Positions 52,830 through 64,000 of a stretch of 64,000 bases of DNA are shown piece by piece. A model generated the notes under the pieces. That model did not search any database and had not been told where the DNA came from. It saw only the letters and a list, made by a program, of their open reading frames with translations. The translations under genes and the position numbers were made by a program. The stretch is taken from the NCBI GenBank assembly GCA_032622095.1, contig CP136065.1:60507094-60571093 (forward strand), written 5' to 3'. Position 1 is the first letter of the stretch; every line of letters begins with the position of its first letter. The stretch comes from Siphonodentalium dalli. Taxonomy: Eukaryota; Mollusca; Scaphopoda; Gadilida; Siphonodentaliidae.

Positions 52830-54525
52830 AACTAGCCGATGAGCCCGACGTTGTCCGGGCTATTCAAAAACCAAATTTCAAGTCGATAGCTCCACCCGTT
52901 TCACATACCAAATCTCAAGTCGATAGCTCCACCCGTTTCCGAGATCTCGTCTGCGCATGCGCGAAGCTGGCGTCGCACGGGCTCGGCGACCCGATAAAAT
53001 TCGTATCCGGAGCAAGATACATTCACATACCAAATTTCAAGTCGATAGCTCCACCCGTTTCCGAGATCTCATCTTCGCATACGCGAAGCTGGCGTCGCAC
53101 GGACTCGGCGACCCGATAAAATTCGTATCCGGGGCAAGATACATTCACATAGCAAATTTCAAGTCGATAGCTCCACCCGTTTCCGAGATCTCGTCTGCGC
53201 ATGCGCTACACGGGCGTCGCACGGGCTCGCCAATACGACAACGACGACCGCCTGGTCAAACTACATACACGTACCAAGTTTCGTCCCGATCGGTCGAGAA
53301 TCGTAGATTTGTATAAATGACATACATACAGACAAACATACAGACAAACAGAGGTCTTCAAAATATATATGAGACTAGCCGATGAGCCCGACGTTGACCG
53401 GGCTATTCAAAAACCAAATTTCAAGTCGATAGCTCTACCCAGCCCGACGTTGTCCGGCTATTCAAAAACCAAATTTCAAGTCGATCGCTCTACCCGTTTC
53501 CGAGATCTGGTCTGCGCATGCGCGAAGCTGGCGTCGCACGGGCTCGGCGACCCGATAAAATTCGTATCCGGGGCAAGATACATTCACATACCAAATTTCA
53601 AGTCGATAGCTCCACCCGTTTCCGAGATCTCGTCTGCGCATGCGCGAAGCTGGTGTCGCACGGGCTCGGCGACCCGATAAAATTCGCATCCGGGGCAAGA
53701 TACATTCACATAGCAAATTTCAAGTCGATAGCTCCACCCGTTTCCGAGATCTCGTCTGCGCATGCGCGAAGCGGGCGCCGCACGGGCTCGCCAATACGAC
53801 AACGACGACCGCCTGGTCAAACTACACTCACGTACCAAGTTTCGTCCCGATCGGTCAAGAATCGTAGATTTGTATTAATGACAGACAGACAAACAAACAA
53901 ACAAACATACATACAGACAGAGGTCTTCAAAATATATATGAGACTAGCCGATGAGCCCAACGTTGTCCGGGCTATTCAAAAAACAAATTTCAAGTCGATA
54001 GCTCTGCCCAGCCCGACGTTGTCCGGGCTAATCAAAAAACTAATTTCAAGTCGATAGCTCTATCCGTTTCCGAGATCTGGTCTGCGCATGCGCGAAGCTG
54101 GCGTCGCACGGGCTCGGCGACCCGACAAAATTCGTATCCGGGGCAAGATACATTCACATACCAAATTTCAAGTCGATAGCTCCACCCGTTTCCGAGATCT
54201 CGTCTGCGCATGCGCGAAGCTGGCGTCGCACGGGCTCGACGACCCGATAAAATTCGTATCCGGGGCAAGATACATTCACATAGCAAATTTCAAGTCGATA
54301 GCTCCACCCGTTTCCGAGATCTCGTCTGCGCATGCGCTGCACGGGCGTCGCACGGGCTCGCCAATACGACAACGACGACCGCCTGGTCAAACTACACACA
54401 CGTACCAAGTTTCGTCCCGATCAGTCGAGAATCGTATATTTGTATAAATGACATACATACATACATACAGACATACAGACAGACAGACAGACAGAGGTCT
54501 TCAAAATATATATGAGATATATACA
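52830..54525 (+). mobile_element. Three tandem copies of a pearl-like element with 122-bp core monomers
   Basis: Copies begin with TAGCCGATGAGCCCGACGTT at about 52,833, 53,375 and 53,943. Each has 122-bp monomers (AAATTTCAAGTCGATAGCTC ... GATAAAATTCGTATCC) and closes with TTTCGTCCCGATCGGTC, a CAGA/CATA microsatellite and GAGGTCTTCAAAATATATAT. Copies 2 and 3 carry a duplicated leader (CCCAGCCCGACGTTGTCCGG). Repeated small ORFs in this block come from the repeat itself. Confidence 0.85.
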
Positions 54526-55200
54526 TAGATTAGATGCGGCTGTGGGTTAGAAAGGGCTGTCCATGTTATCGTCTTATATGTGTGTCAATTCGTCTCATCA
54601 TAAGTGGGGTTTATATTTGTTCAAACACAAATTCATAGATATTCTCGGTTTTGAATAATTCCCAAAATGTTTCTTTCGTTGAATTTTCATAATAATACCA
54701 CCTGATCTATTTGCTGCGAAATTCCCGTAAGTCTTCAGAAATTTTAATAAAATGATATTCGTCTCCCAATTTATGGTCGCATCGTGGATATTTCAGATCG
54801 CTACATATTTTGGAATGATATATCTTCCACCGCGAAGTTTCAATTGGCAGTCTGTGGTTGGTGTACGTACTTTCACAATTTGGAGTGCCAAGTATTCAGG
54901 AATATCAACAAGATATTTTTCTAAGGAAATTGTTGATTTGAATTTGATATTATAATTTGCCTCGAGATGTCATTTCCCTTTCAGAGCGCCGTGCACTGAT
55001 GATCAAACATATGCATTTCCATGTCCATTTCACGACATTGCATGTCAGTTGTACGGGCATTAGAAAGACAGTAAAAAGGTTAATTTCGCAGGGAAATTTT
55101 CTCCATTGCTCATAGAAACCACCGATCTACATTGAGTGGATGACTGATCGGAATTATAATAGCTTCGGTGTCTCTTAATTGACCTCATATATTGGCCTAA
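54526..55200. other. Nothing recognised
   Basis: Unique sequence. A 67-codon ORF at 54,752-54,955 has no features that support it. Confidence 0.5.
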
Positions 55201-55269
55201 TGTGCCATGTCAGCCTGTTCTCCCGAAAATGCGTACATTATCTGATTATAATGTAACTTGTTTTAGGTA

Positions 55270-55374
55270 GATAATCTGCTTAGAATCGCCCTATTTGGAT
55301 TTGATAATGTGCTGAAAATGGGAGTGTTTTAGTAACATTATCGTCTCACAATGCGGCAATTCTAAGCAGATTAT
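55270..55374. repeat. Inverted repeat around ATAATCTGCTTAGAAT
   Basis: Arms 55,271-55,290 and 55,355-55,374 are complementary at 19 of 20 bases, with a 64-bp loop. Related ATTATCTG motifs at 55,228 and 55,483 suggest a small palindromic element. Confidence 0.6.
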
Positions 55375-55859
55375 GTGCGGACAATGACACAAATAAGCCA
55401 ACTCACGACTTTGCAGGTGTACGCTCTTTAACATGTGGTTTCACTGTGGTTCCCGCCATAAAACGAAATAACGGCCATGAGTCCATTATCTGCTTATTTC
55501 AGAATAAAGTAATCACATTATGTACCTATTTCACATTATAGGTCGATTATGTATTTGCGCGAGGATATGTTGACCATGTACCTTATCAACTGAGCCACCC
55601 AGGCTGGTTCGAATCCCCAAAAAAGCGCGGATATGTGGTCCACGAATACAGAGGGGAACCTGACCAGTAAATATCCATGCATATGGGAAAGTTTTGCGAG
55701 TTTGGTTTCCGCGGGTCGGTGGATTCTAAGTATATAATGGTGTGGAAACTTCTAATCAATGTAGTAACCCACTGCGCAGACTTTCCTCCACCCGTACAAC
55801 TTTCAACGTTAAGGTATGGCTCATAGCTACTGAAATGACGATAAACCCAAAATGATCAA

Positions 55860-55990
55860 AAAACATCTTCGTCTCAGGTGAGCTAAAAACGTGTGTTCCG
55901 AATCATAGGTCATAACTTCTTGGAGTATCCAGTTAGTGACGAAACGGTTAAAAGCAATCCTACTTTCAATACAGACCGGCCGTGAGACTT
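55860..55990 (+). repeat. Pearl tail plus single-unit progenitor of the 57-59 kb array
   Basis: TTCGTCTCAGGTGAGCTAAAA (55,868-55,888) is the pearl hairpin's 3' arm. It is followed by CCGAATCATAGGTCATAACT, TCCAGTTAGT and AATCCTACTTTCAATACAGA, then CCGGCCGTGAGAC. The same order occurs at 57,093-57,170, where the last part has expanded into the array. Confidence 0.8.
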
Positions 55991-56639
55991 AAGTTACAAT
56001 CCATAGCAGATTACGTTTATGAGTTACAACCGAACAGTTTGAAGACGCGTTGTAGAACTTGTCTCAAAACATTATAACCGAATAAACATAATCGAAACAG
56101 GAGTTATTTCTCGAATAAGCACTGTAGTTCTGTATATAACAAGATATATGGACTAACGACGGCAGACCACCTCCTTGAGTATTCGACATAGACTTGAGGA
56201 AATCCTATTGGAATATTACGTGGTTCGGTCCTTGCGTTGAAGAATTTGAAAATATATCTTTTTTCCTGATCAAAACTGAGAAAAATATTATTCAAGATCT
56301 CAGACTGAATCAAGAAGAGCCATTAATAACCATGTTTGCCTGGATCACACAAAACGCACAGTACATATTTCTGCCCGTACTATGTATACCCGCGGTATTC
56401 TGATGTGTGTGATTTCCAGTCTTTGTCGTTCTGTAGAATTCGGCTTTCATGTCATAATATCGAGTGCATAGAAAGAGTGGTAACTTATAATATGGCCATA
56501 GCAAAAACTAATCGAAAGAAAGAGAGTGAAGTTCCATTTGACTCGCGTCCAGTGCGATGCTAAAATTATATGGATCTTTTATATTCAGTTTTTTACTCAA
56601 TACGAGTATTCACTAAGAATACTAATATGTTCGACAAAA
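55991..56639. other. Nothing firmly recognised
   Basis: A 69-codon forward ORF (56,194-56,403) rich in aromatic residues stands alone and matches nothing I know. Otherwise unique sequence. Confidence 0.4.
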
Positions 56640-57093
56640 GACATTTTTTTCCTATTAATTATTAAAAATAAATATAGTATGTTATTTTTTAATTTGTGTG
56701 CTAAATTGAACAAGGAGTTCAATCTAAATTAAAACTAATTATTTTTAAAACAGTTATGTCCCTGGTTCCGCCCATATTCGACAAATTGAACACACCTAAA
56801 CCCCAGTCACACAAGGACCATCCATACCAAATATAAGCTAAATAGACCTGATGCTTCTTGAGAAGTCGTTTTTAGAATTAATATCGAGGGAAAGAGGTAT
56901 GGCCCTGGTTTTACATCTATCTGACCTCATTTTATCAAATATGATTGCGAGCCACCCAGTGAACATCCATATAAAAATCGATAGCCATTCGATATTATGG
57001 TTCTGGAGAAACTGTTTAAAGAATTGTTGACGGATGTACATACGGACGAATGGATGGGCAGACGGACGAGGAGTGGTGACTATAGCTCCACCG
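56640..57093 (+). mobile_element. Pearl-like element, copy 3, truncated at its hairpin
   Basis: Two monomers, a GACGGATGTACATACGGACG tract and CTATAGCTCCACCG. The hairpin's second arm is missing and the sequence jumps straight to the CCGAATCATAAGTG segment, so a deletion fused it to the following unit. Confidence 0.8.
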
Positions 57094-57154
57094 AATCATA
57101 AGTGATAACTGCTGGGAGGATCCAGTTAGTAAAGAAACGGTTTAAATCAATCCT

Positions 57155-59098
57155 ACTATCAGTACAGACCGATCAATCCTACTATCATACAGACCGATCA
57201 ATCCTACTATCATACAGACCGATCAATCATACTATCAGTACAGACCGATCAATACTACTATCAGTACAGACCGATCACTCATACTATCATACAGACCGAT
57301 CAATCCTACTATCAGTACAGACCGATCAATCCTACTATCAGTACAGACCGATCAATCCAACTATCAGTACAGACCGATCAATCCTACTATCAGCACAGAC
57401 CGATCAATCCTACTATCAGTACAGACCGATCAATCCTACTATCAGCACATACCGATCAATCCTACTATCAGTTCAGACCGATCAATCCTACTATCAGTTC
57501 AGACCGATCAATCATACTATCAGTACAGACCGATCAATCATACTATCAGTACAGACCGATCAATCATACTATCAGTACAGACCGATCAATCCTACTATCA
57601 GTACAGACCGGCGGTGAGACACGAGGGTCAGGCGCATCCTACTATCAGTTCAGACCGATCAATCATACTATCAGCACAGACCGATCAATCCTACTATCAG
57701 TACAGACCGATCAATCCTACTATCAGTACAGACCGATCAATCCTACTATCATACAGACCGATCACTCATACTATCATACAGACCGATCAATCATACTATC
57801 AGTACAGACCGATCAATCCTACTATCAGTACAGACCGATCAATCCTACTATCAGTACAGACCGATCAATCCTACTATCATACAGACCGATCAATCCTACT
57901 ATCAGTACAGACCGATCAATACTACTATCATACAGACCGATCAATCCTACGATCATACAGACCGATCAATCCTACTATCATACAGACCGATCACTCATAC
58001 TAGCATACAGACCGATCAATCATACTATCAGTACAGACCGATCAATACTACTATCATACAGACCGATCAATCCTACTATCATACAGACTGATCAATCATA
58101 CTATCAGTACAGACCGATCAATCCTACTATCAGTACAGACCGATCAATCATACTATCAGTACAGACCGATCAATCCTACTATCAGTACAGACCGATCAAT
58201 CCTACTATCAGTACAGACCGATCAACCCTACTATCAGTTCAGACCGATCAATCCTACTATCAGTACAGACCGATCAATCCTACTATCAGTACAGACCGAT
58301 TAATCCTACTATCAGTACAGACCGATCAATCCTACTATCAGTACAGACCTATCAATCCTACTATCAGTACAGACCGATCAATCCTACTATCAGTACATAC
58401 CGATCAATCATACTATCAGTACAGACCGATCAATCCTACTATCAGTACAGACCGATCAATCCTACTATCAGTACAGACCGATCAATCCTACTATCAGTAC
58501 AGACCGCGGTGAGACACGAGGGTTAGACGCATCCTACTATCAGTACAGACCGGCGGTGAGACACGAGGGTCAGGTGCATCCTACTATCAGTACAGACCGC
58601 GGTGAGACACGAGGGTTAGACGCATCCCACTATCAGTACAGACCGGCGGTGAGACACGAGGGTCAGGCGCATCCTACTATCAGTAAAGAGCGGCGGTGAG
58701 ACACGAGGGTTAGACGCATCCTACTATCAGTACAGACCGGCGGTGAGACACGAGGGTCAGACGCATCCTACTATCAGTACAGACCGGCGGTGAGACACGA
58801 GGGTCAGGCGCATCCTACTATCAGTACAGACCGGCGGTGAGACACGAGGATCAGACGCATCCTACTATCAGTACAGACCGGCGGTGAGACACGAGGGTCA
58901 GACGCATCCTAATATCAGTACAGACCGGCGGTGAGACACGATGGTCAGACGCATCCTACTATCAGTACAGACCGGCGGTGAGACACGAGGGTCAGACGCA
59001 TCCTACTCTCAGTACAGACCGGCGGTGAGACACGAGGGTCAGACGCATCCTACTATCAGTACAGACCGGCGGTGAGACACGAGGGTCAGGCGCACGTT
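57155..59098 (+). repeat. Composite tandem array: 26/24-bp units then 47-bp units
   Basis: To about 58,505 the unit is ATCCTACTATCAGTACAGAC plus CGATCA (26 bp), or a 24-bp form lacking GT. From there to 59,098 the same core is joined to CGGCGGTGAGACACGAGGGT plus CAGACGC (47 bp). One 47-bp type unit occurs early, at about 57,603-57,640. The ORFs at 57,102-57,617 and 57,614-58,003 are by-products: the unit has no stop in several frames and 26 x 3 returns to phase. Confidence 0.93.
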
Positions 59099-59950
59099 TT
59101 GTCAAAATTTCCTGGTATTTCAAAATGGATTTTCTCCAAATCTATCTAGAATTTCTTTGTGAAATTTGATTCACGCGATTATTGTGACACAGTATTTAAG
59201 GACAATCGAACCATTTGGTATTATAGCCTCATTTACTTTACTTTTATGGCACGAAAAGTATTAAAATGTTCACCGTTTTCGGGTCCCAAGAACTTCTGTA
59301 AAATAGATGGTTTTCAAAAGTACAGTTATTTGTGAATTTTAATGATTATTTTCATTTAGAAAGGCAACTACCCATAAATAACTTTCTATATTTGAGAATT
59401 TTCATGTCATGCCTGTTGATCAATGAAAAATTGGGCTGAGATGAGTTATGGGTCCTGGGTGCACGACCAAGGTAAAGCTGACCATCATATCTATTAACGC
59501 TGCGGCCTTATTCCAGTGGATTGCTCCCTGTTTGAGTGAACCACACTGCATATCAACGTTTGTTTTCATTGGGCTGGAAAATTTGTGACTGCTTTATTCT
59601 GCATTATAATATATGGGGGTATGATGCCATGTTATGCAATTAAAAATCTAACCCAACATTATTTTACAAATGAAGCCTCCTCTCATGGAACCAAGATAAT
59701 ACGCTATTTGGTGATTGTAGTGTTGTGCTAAATTATTAATTATTCTAGCAGTTCTTGATACCGAAAAGGACAAATAGAAAAAAATAATTTCAACCTCTCA
59801 AATATTTAAAAATCCATTATATATGTCGTGTCTTAATAAGTGCTCAGATTCTACATACGATGAGGATGATGATTTGTGAAATTCAAGAAATTCTTTGTTG
59901 AAAATATCTTGCCATTTTTGGGTACATTTATGCAAAACGTGCGTCTCCCC
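59099..59950. other. Nothing recognised
   Basis: AT-rich unique sequence. Confidence 0.5.
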
Positions 59951-59954
59951 TTAA

Positions 59955-60410
59955 CCCTTTACCCAACAGAACGGCCCTGTGCCAATGCATTATCTTATAT
60001 ATGGGAGTCGACCATAGGTCGTCTCGCATATATAAGAGAATGCATTGGCTTAACACATATTAAAAAGGATAAAATTGTCAAAGAATGTAGAAAAATATTA
60101 TAAAAATTGTTTAAAAATGTAAGAAAAAATTATAAAATTGTTAAAGAATGTAAGAATAAATGGTAAAAAGTGTTTAAAAAAGATTTGTTTAGGCCAATGC
60201 ATTCTCTTATATATGCGAGGCGACCTATGGTCGACTAGCATATATAAGAGAATGCATTGGCACAGGGCACAACTGTAACCATCACAATGTGGTCAATGAA
60301 CCGGTTCCAATGATATCCAGATTTGTATGGTGTTATTGAGACATACCGAATATATTTTAGGCTGTTGAAGCTTTATTTGGGCGTTTTTGGCCATTCTGTT
60401 GGGTAAAGGG
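59955..60410. mobile_element. piggyBac-like MITE, 456 bp, TTAA target sites
   Basis: TTAA at 59,951-59,954 and 60,411-60,414 flank terminal inverted repeats of 22 bp with one mismatch (CCCTTTACCCAACAGAA then C/T GGCC). TTAA duplication with CCCTTT ends is the piggyBac signature. Inside are two near-perfect palindromes of about 69 bp (59,981-60,049 and 60,193-60,261) with arms GCCAATGCATTCTCTTATAT. No transposase, so it must have been mobilised in trans. The ORF at 59,876-60,103 is spurious. Confidence 0.92.
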
Positions 60411-60590
60411 TTAAATTGCAGTCCCAGGCAGCAGTTTGTGTGAATAAAAAACATGCTATTCGGAAGTCACCCAGTCTTTCGTATGATCGACAAACTGTAA
60501 GTTGATATAACTAACGCACAATGAATTAATATTTACACCCGGTGTAGCGTGGCACGCAGAACGTACACAACACATGTGGTCAGTGTGGAT

Positions 60591-61775
60591 TAGTGATGAC
60601 GACCGGACCGGATCACCTTGGGTGGTCCGGTCCACTGCCAAGGCGGTCCAGTCCGGGCCGGTCCAGACCATTCCGGTCCGGTACACATGCCTGGACCGGT
60701 CTAAAACGGTCCGGTCCACCTATAATAGGCTATATGCTAATGAATTCTCTATTTTCTCAAAGTGTTTACTATGTATAGTACAAACTATAAGGTTACTGAT
60801 TTCAGTGCATTGCAATGAGTCCATATATGTTAAAACTTACATTGTTTGCCGATTGTATGCATCATTGTCTGTCTCTGGTCGGATATACTGGGAATGATGC
60901 ACGATAATAGTATTTCTAGTAATGTGAACATGTACTAATTAAATGTGTTGGACAGATATATAGCCAGGGCCAGAATGTGTTATAACCAATCTAACATGGC
61001 ACCCAACTGATCGTATGCATGATTCGTATCATACTTATTTTCATTAAATTTAATTTAAACGAAATAACTATACTGATGACAATTATACAAATGTGTACTA
61101 ATATGACTATACTACATTAATATTGGAGTCTTGGAGATTGGCATGGCTGATTGTATAGTCCTGACAATTACAGTTACATACCTAAGTAAATCTACTATTG
61201 GATTAATGTGACTGTCTTGTGTATATACTATGTAATATGGTTTGCATGTTTCTTCGATAATTATAACTGTGAAAAACAATAGAATACTCGATTCGATATC
61301 CATCTAAATTGGTTAGTTGATGCCATGTTACACTGTTTATGACAAATAGTTCCATACTCAGTCAGTTGCATGTTTGTCGCATTGATAGGGTGCTACATAG
61401 TGTTGGCCAGTGTAGGATAGTAGTTATTAAAAATAATTTAGAACGAAACAAGCGGCCGCCCACACTGGCACTTTCATTATAAGGAAAGTGACATGTACAA
61501 AGTACATCTATACATTGTTTTCGTGGCATCAAACGTTTAATAGATATAACCACTTGAATGCGCCAATACATCGTTGCTCATTGACATGACGGCAAATACG
61601 CAATAATATTCGCGATAGTTTATTATAACTGAAGTAAAGTAGTGGACCGGACCGGCGAGTACCGGACCGGCGGCAAAAAGTGGTCCGGTCCGGTCCAGTG
61701 ACACCCGGTCCGGACCGGACCGCGGTCCACCCCTGGACCGCGGACCGGTCCAAAGCGGTCCGGTCCGCATCACTA
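60591..61775. mobile_element. hAT-like non-autonomous element, 1,185 bp, 8-bp TSD
   Basis: The 8-bp direct repeat GTGTGGAT (60,583-60,590 and 61,776-61,783) flanks inverted ends beginning TAGTGATG and continuing into CGGACCGGACC-type motifs. The outer 130 bp on each side are dense in GGTCCGGTCC repeats in both directions, like the subterminal transposase-binding repeats of hAT elements. The interior is AT-rich and non-coding. Confidence 0.9.
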
Positions 61776-61783
61776 GTGTGGAT

Positions 61784-62640
61784 GAGCTGTGGCTATCATG
61801 TCCGCACGATCACATGCATGCGAGACGTTCTTGTTAAATTTCTAATCCAATATGTAAACTTTAAACCATAGCTTTTTTATCAGGCCATTTACCCGTGTAC
61901 TGACCTGAAAAGTCGTCAAATGAAGGACGTGGCTAGAAGGTATCTCGTTCGAGGATGGGGGTCAAACTTAGAATGTGCAATTGCACCCGCTATAACAAGA
62001 CTCAAATTCCGGGGAATTCCATTTGCACCAACCCAACGGGGTTGAGATTTCCACCTGCTACACCAAACGTCCAACCAACTTGACACCTCCGCCGATTGGC
62101 AATTTTCCAATTGATAGCCATTTCATTGAAACAAAATTGAACAAAGGTAGGAACATATTCGAATTTTGGTATAAATTACAATTTTTTATACACTAAATAC
62201 TGGTTGGAAAATCAAACATTCAAACAATTATGACCAATGGGGAGGCAGCTACACACACTCTGTCGTAACGTCCCTGTTATGCATCAGCTAATTATTTGAA
62301 GATTATAGAAGATTAGTCACAGAGACGAAAGCTTCACAGCTAACGTGACCAAGTGACTAAATTGTAGTCACTTTCATATGGTTGGATAGGAATGTCTGGC
62401 GAGAGTATTCAGAACGCATCCTTTGTTCAAATTATAGTATTTGTTTCTTATTTCGTCAGTAAACATAATAAGAAAAGACACTAGTGGCTGAATATAGACT
62501 CTGTTCAACTATGCGCAGTTACCAATGGTGATTGTCAGTTCCCAAATGATCTACCCGGTATGTCTACATGAGTATAACATGGAATCGAACCATATGCGAA
62601 AATGCAATGAGTTCTAACTCACCCCCGCATATGACCGGGA
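61784..62640. other. Nothing recognised
   Basis: Unique sequence with short ORFs only. Confidence 0.5.
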
Positions 62641-62659
62641 ACATTATGCGGAACAGGTT

Positions 62660-63592
62660 CTATAATTGCTGATCGCGAAGAAAGAACTGCTTTTAACAGA
62701 TGACTTTTTAAATTATTATACCAATTGTTCAGCAGATTCGCGATGCCCCTTTCTTCGGGCAATGTACAGACTTTCAGGTCTATATGCACGCTCGTTTTGG
62801 GTAATATATATAAATCATGATGGAATTTCAAAATATTTAATTAGAATTGGTTCATGTGATAAATATGAAACACATTTTAAGAATACCAGTCCAAATAACA
62901 CACTCTATAATGGCATGACATATACTCAGATTACAAATTCACTGTTGTCTTCGTTGGCAGAGAAATTATTCAATCAACAGATATATCCATAATCCCACCA
63001 CGATAAAATTATATCTCTAATGCAGATGGCAATGTACGATTTTTTAAAAGAATTTTTCTTCGTAAACTTCCAAAGCGATTGTTATGAAATGTTCTTGCAT
63101 TCTTGTGAAATACACACAGTTCACAAAGTACATGTATATATAAAGTTAAAATGCACATCGAGACGGTTTGTATACAGAAGACCCTTTTTATGTAACTTTA
63201 GTCTTTCTCCTTTCCATCCCGATCCATGCGCCACCACTAATCTGCAACTTGCCCATTTTTGAAAGATCTGGGATATCCTGGAAATGAGTAACAGTGGTTT
63301 AGCAACATGGAACACCACTCAGAACTCCTGTCATGCCACTAGACAGCTATATATCAATTGGTAACTTGCCTTATAGGCGTTTTCAAAATTATCAGAGACA
63401 TTGAATACTATCTTGAGAAAAGTGCTTCACGGCAATACTCTCATAATACCAACCTTAACAGATGGAATAAAGTGATTAATATGGCACTCAAACAAATGGC
63501 CAGGGTTATTGGATATCAAATAAATGCGAAGCGACATTCGCCGTTACCGAAGAAACTGTATCCCCCACTCGTTTTCTTTATCAAGAACTAGG
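62660..63592 (+). other. Cluster of unrecognised protein-like ORFs, probably decayed
   Basis: Two forward ORFs in the same frame, separated by a stop (62,666-62,992 and 63,020-63,262), and one in another frame (63,358-63,591) follow each other closely. Their composition is protein-like (for example RAMYRLSGLYARSFW and RWNKVINMALKQMARVIGYQ). I do not recognise the family. On the opposite strand a 70-codon ORF (62,831-62,619) ends at a GTGAGT donor (about 62,620), an alternative reading as an exon. No function is proposed. Confidence 0.25.
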
Positions 63593-64000
63593 GATTTAAG
63601 TATTCTGCCATCACATCAATGCCATCTGGTTTCCGGAATAACACAAGACGCACCATTTCATCGAATTTATCCAGTAGCTCTACTAATATATCCAATTATC
63701 CTTGCCCCATGCAAATTACAGTATAATCAGGCAAACCAATAAAACAAGACAAATCTCGAATAAAATATACTTGAATATCAGATATTTATTCTATCTGGGA
63801 TGCTTAACATTAATGATGTGCAATAAATGATATTCTCCAACAGTTTTTGTGAAAAATTCACGAAAATTCCACACAAAAATGCATAAATTGCAGTGCTTTT
63901 TCAAAAAAGTTTTCCAGAAGTTTTTCTTTAAAATTTTCATTTTTTGGTATAAAGCACTCAATGGTTCAACAAACTTTTCAGCATTATATACCTGATTCAT
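63593..64000. other. Right end of window, nothing recognised
   Basis: AT-rich. A minus-strand ORF runs to the edge without supporting features. Confidence 0.4.

Noticed and set aside
52957-54515. Overlapping 75-179-codon ORFs rich in Arg/Ala
   Set aside because: They repeat with the 122-bp monomers on both strands and stay open only because of the repeat's composition.
55580-55618. tRNA-like boxes (GGTTCGAATCCCC forward, TGGCTCAGTTGATAAGG reverse)
   Set aside because: The B-box-like and A-box-like motifs are on opposite strands and in the wrong order. No cloverleaf forms.
57102-58003. 171- and 129-codon ORFs (DRSILLS, QSYYQYRPINP repeats)
   Set aside because: All are translations of the 26/24-bp satellite in rotating frames.
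60456-61871. ORFs inside and across the hAT-like ends
   Set aside because: They arise from the stop-free GGACC/GGTCC repeats at the element termini.

Overview
This is eukaryotic DNA, most likely from a bivalve mollusc. There is no operon structure. The one recognisable host gene is split by canonical GT-AG introns. The repeats include elements built like the bivalve 'pearl' family (tandem core monomers of about 150-180 bp, then an ACGG- or ACAG-type microsatellite), non-LTR retrotransposon relics and several small terminal-inverted-repeat transposons. Species assignment is inference.

Layout. (1) Positions 1 to about 30,840 are one uninterrupted tandem array of 54/57-bp units, roughly 550 copies, entering from beyond the left edge. 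One forward frame stays open for thousands of codons with the repeat MMI(T/M)MLYYD(G/S)D3-4ADGDI. It is broken at recurrent junctions that all shift it the same way. The array contains tandem segmental duplications of about 0.25, 0.6, 0.8, 0.9, 2.2 and 4.1 kb. (2) Positions 32,177-49,910 carry, on the minus strand, the first seven coding exons of a CYP3-clan-like cytochrome P450. They run from the start codon and membrane anchor through the helix-C W-x3-R motif to the DVIAS-x-AFG region. All seven exons have matching splice phases. The I-helix, ExxR and haem-cysteine exons are not seen. The next thing downstream of exon 7 is the giant array, so the array either lies in a very large intron 7 or marks where the gene is broken. 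(3) The P450 introns are full of mobile DNA: two RT relics of LINE type, pearl-like elements, an 18-copy 34-bp array, palindrome pairs, and a 450-bp MITE family whose copies were separately hit by a 2-kb LINE derivative and by a 553-bp CAGGG-ended MITE. Empty sites for both insertions are present in this same window. (4) Positions 50-64 kb, upstream of the P450, hold only repeats that I can identify. These are a GAT-rich tract, pearl-like elements (one with a telomere-like stretch), a composite 26/47-bp array with its apparent single-copy progenitor nearby, a piggyBac-like MITE with TTAA ends, and a hAT-like MITE with an 8-bp target duplication. Some unrecognised ORFs lie near the right end.

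The only supported protein function is oxidative metabolism by a membrane-anchored P450. Everything else is repeat DNA, and the array reading frame is best treated as an unproven ORF.
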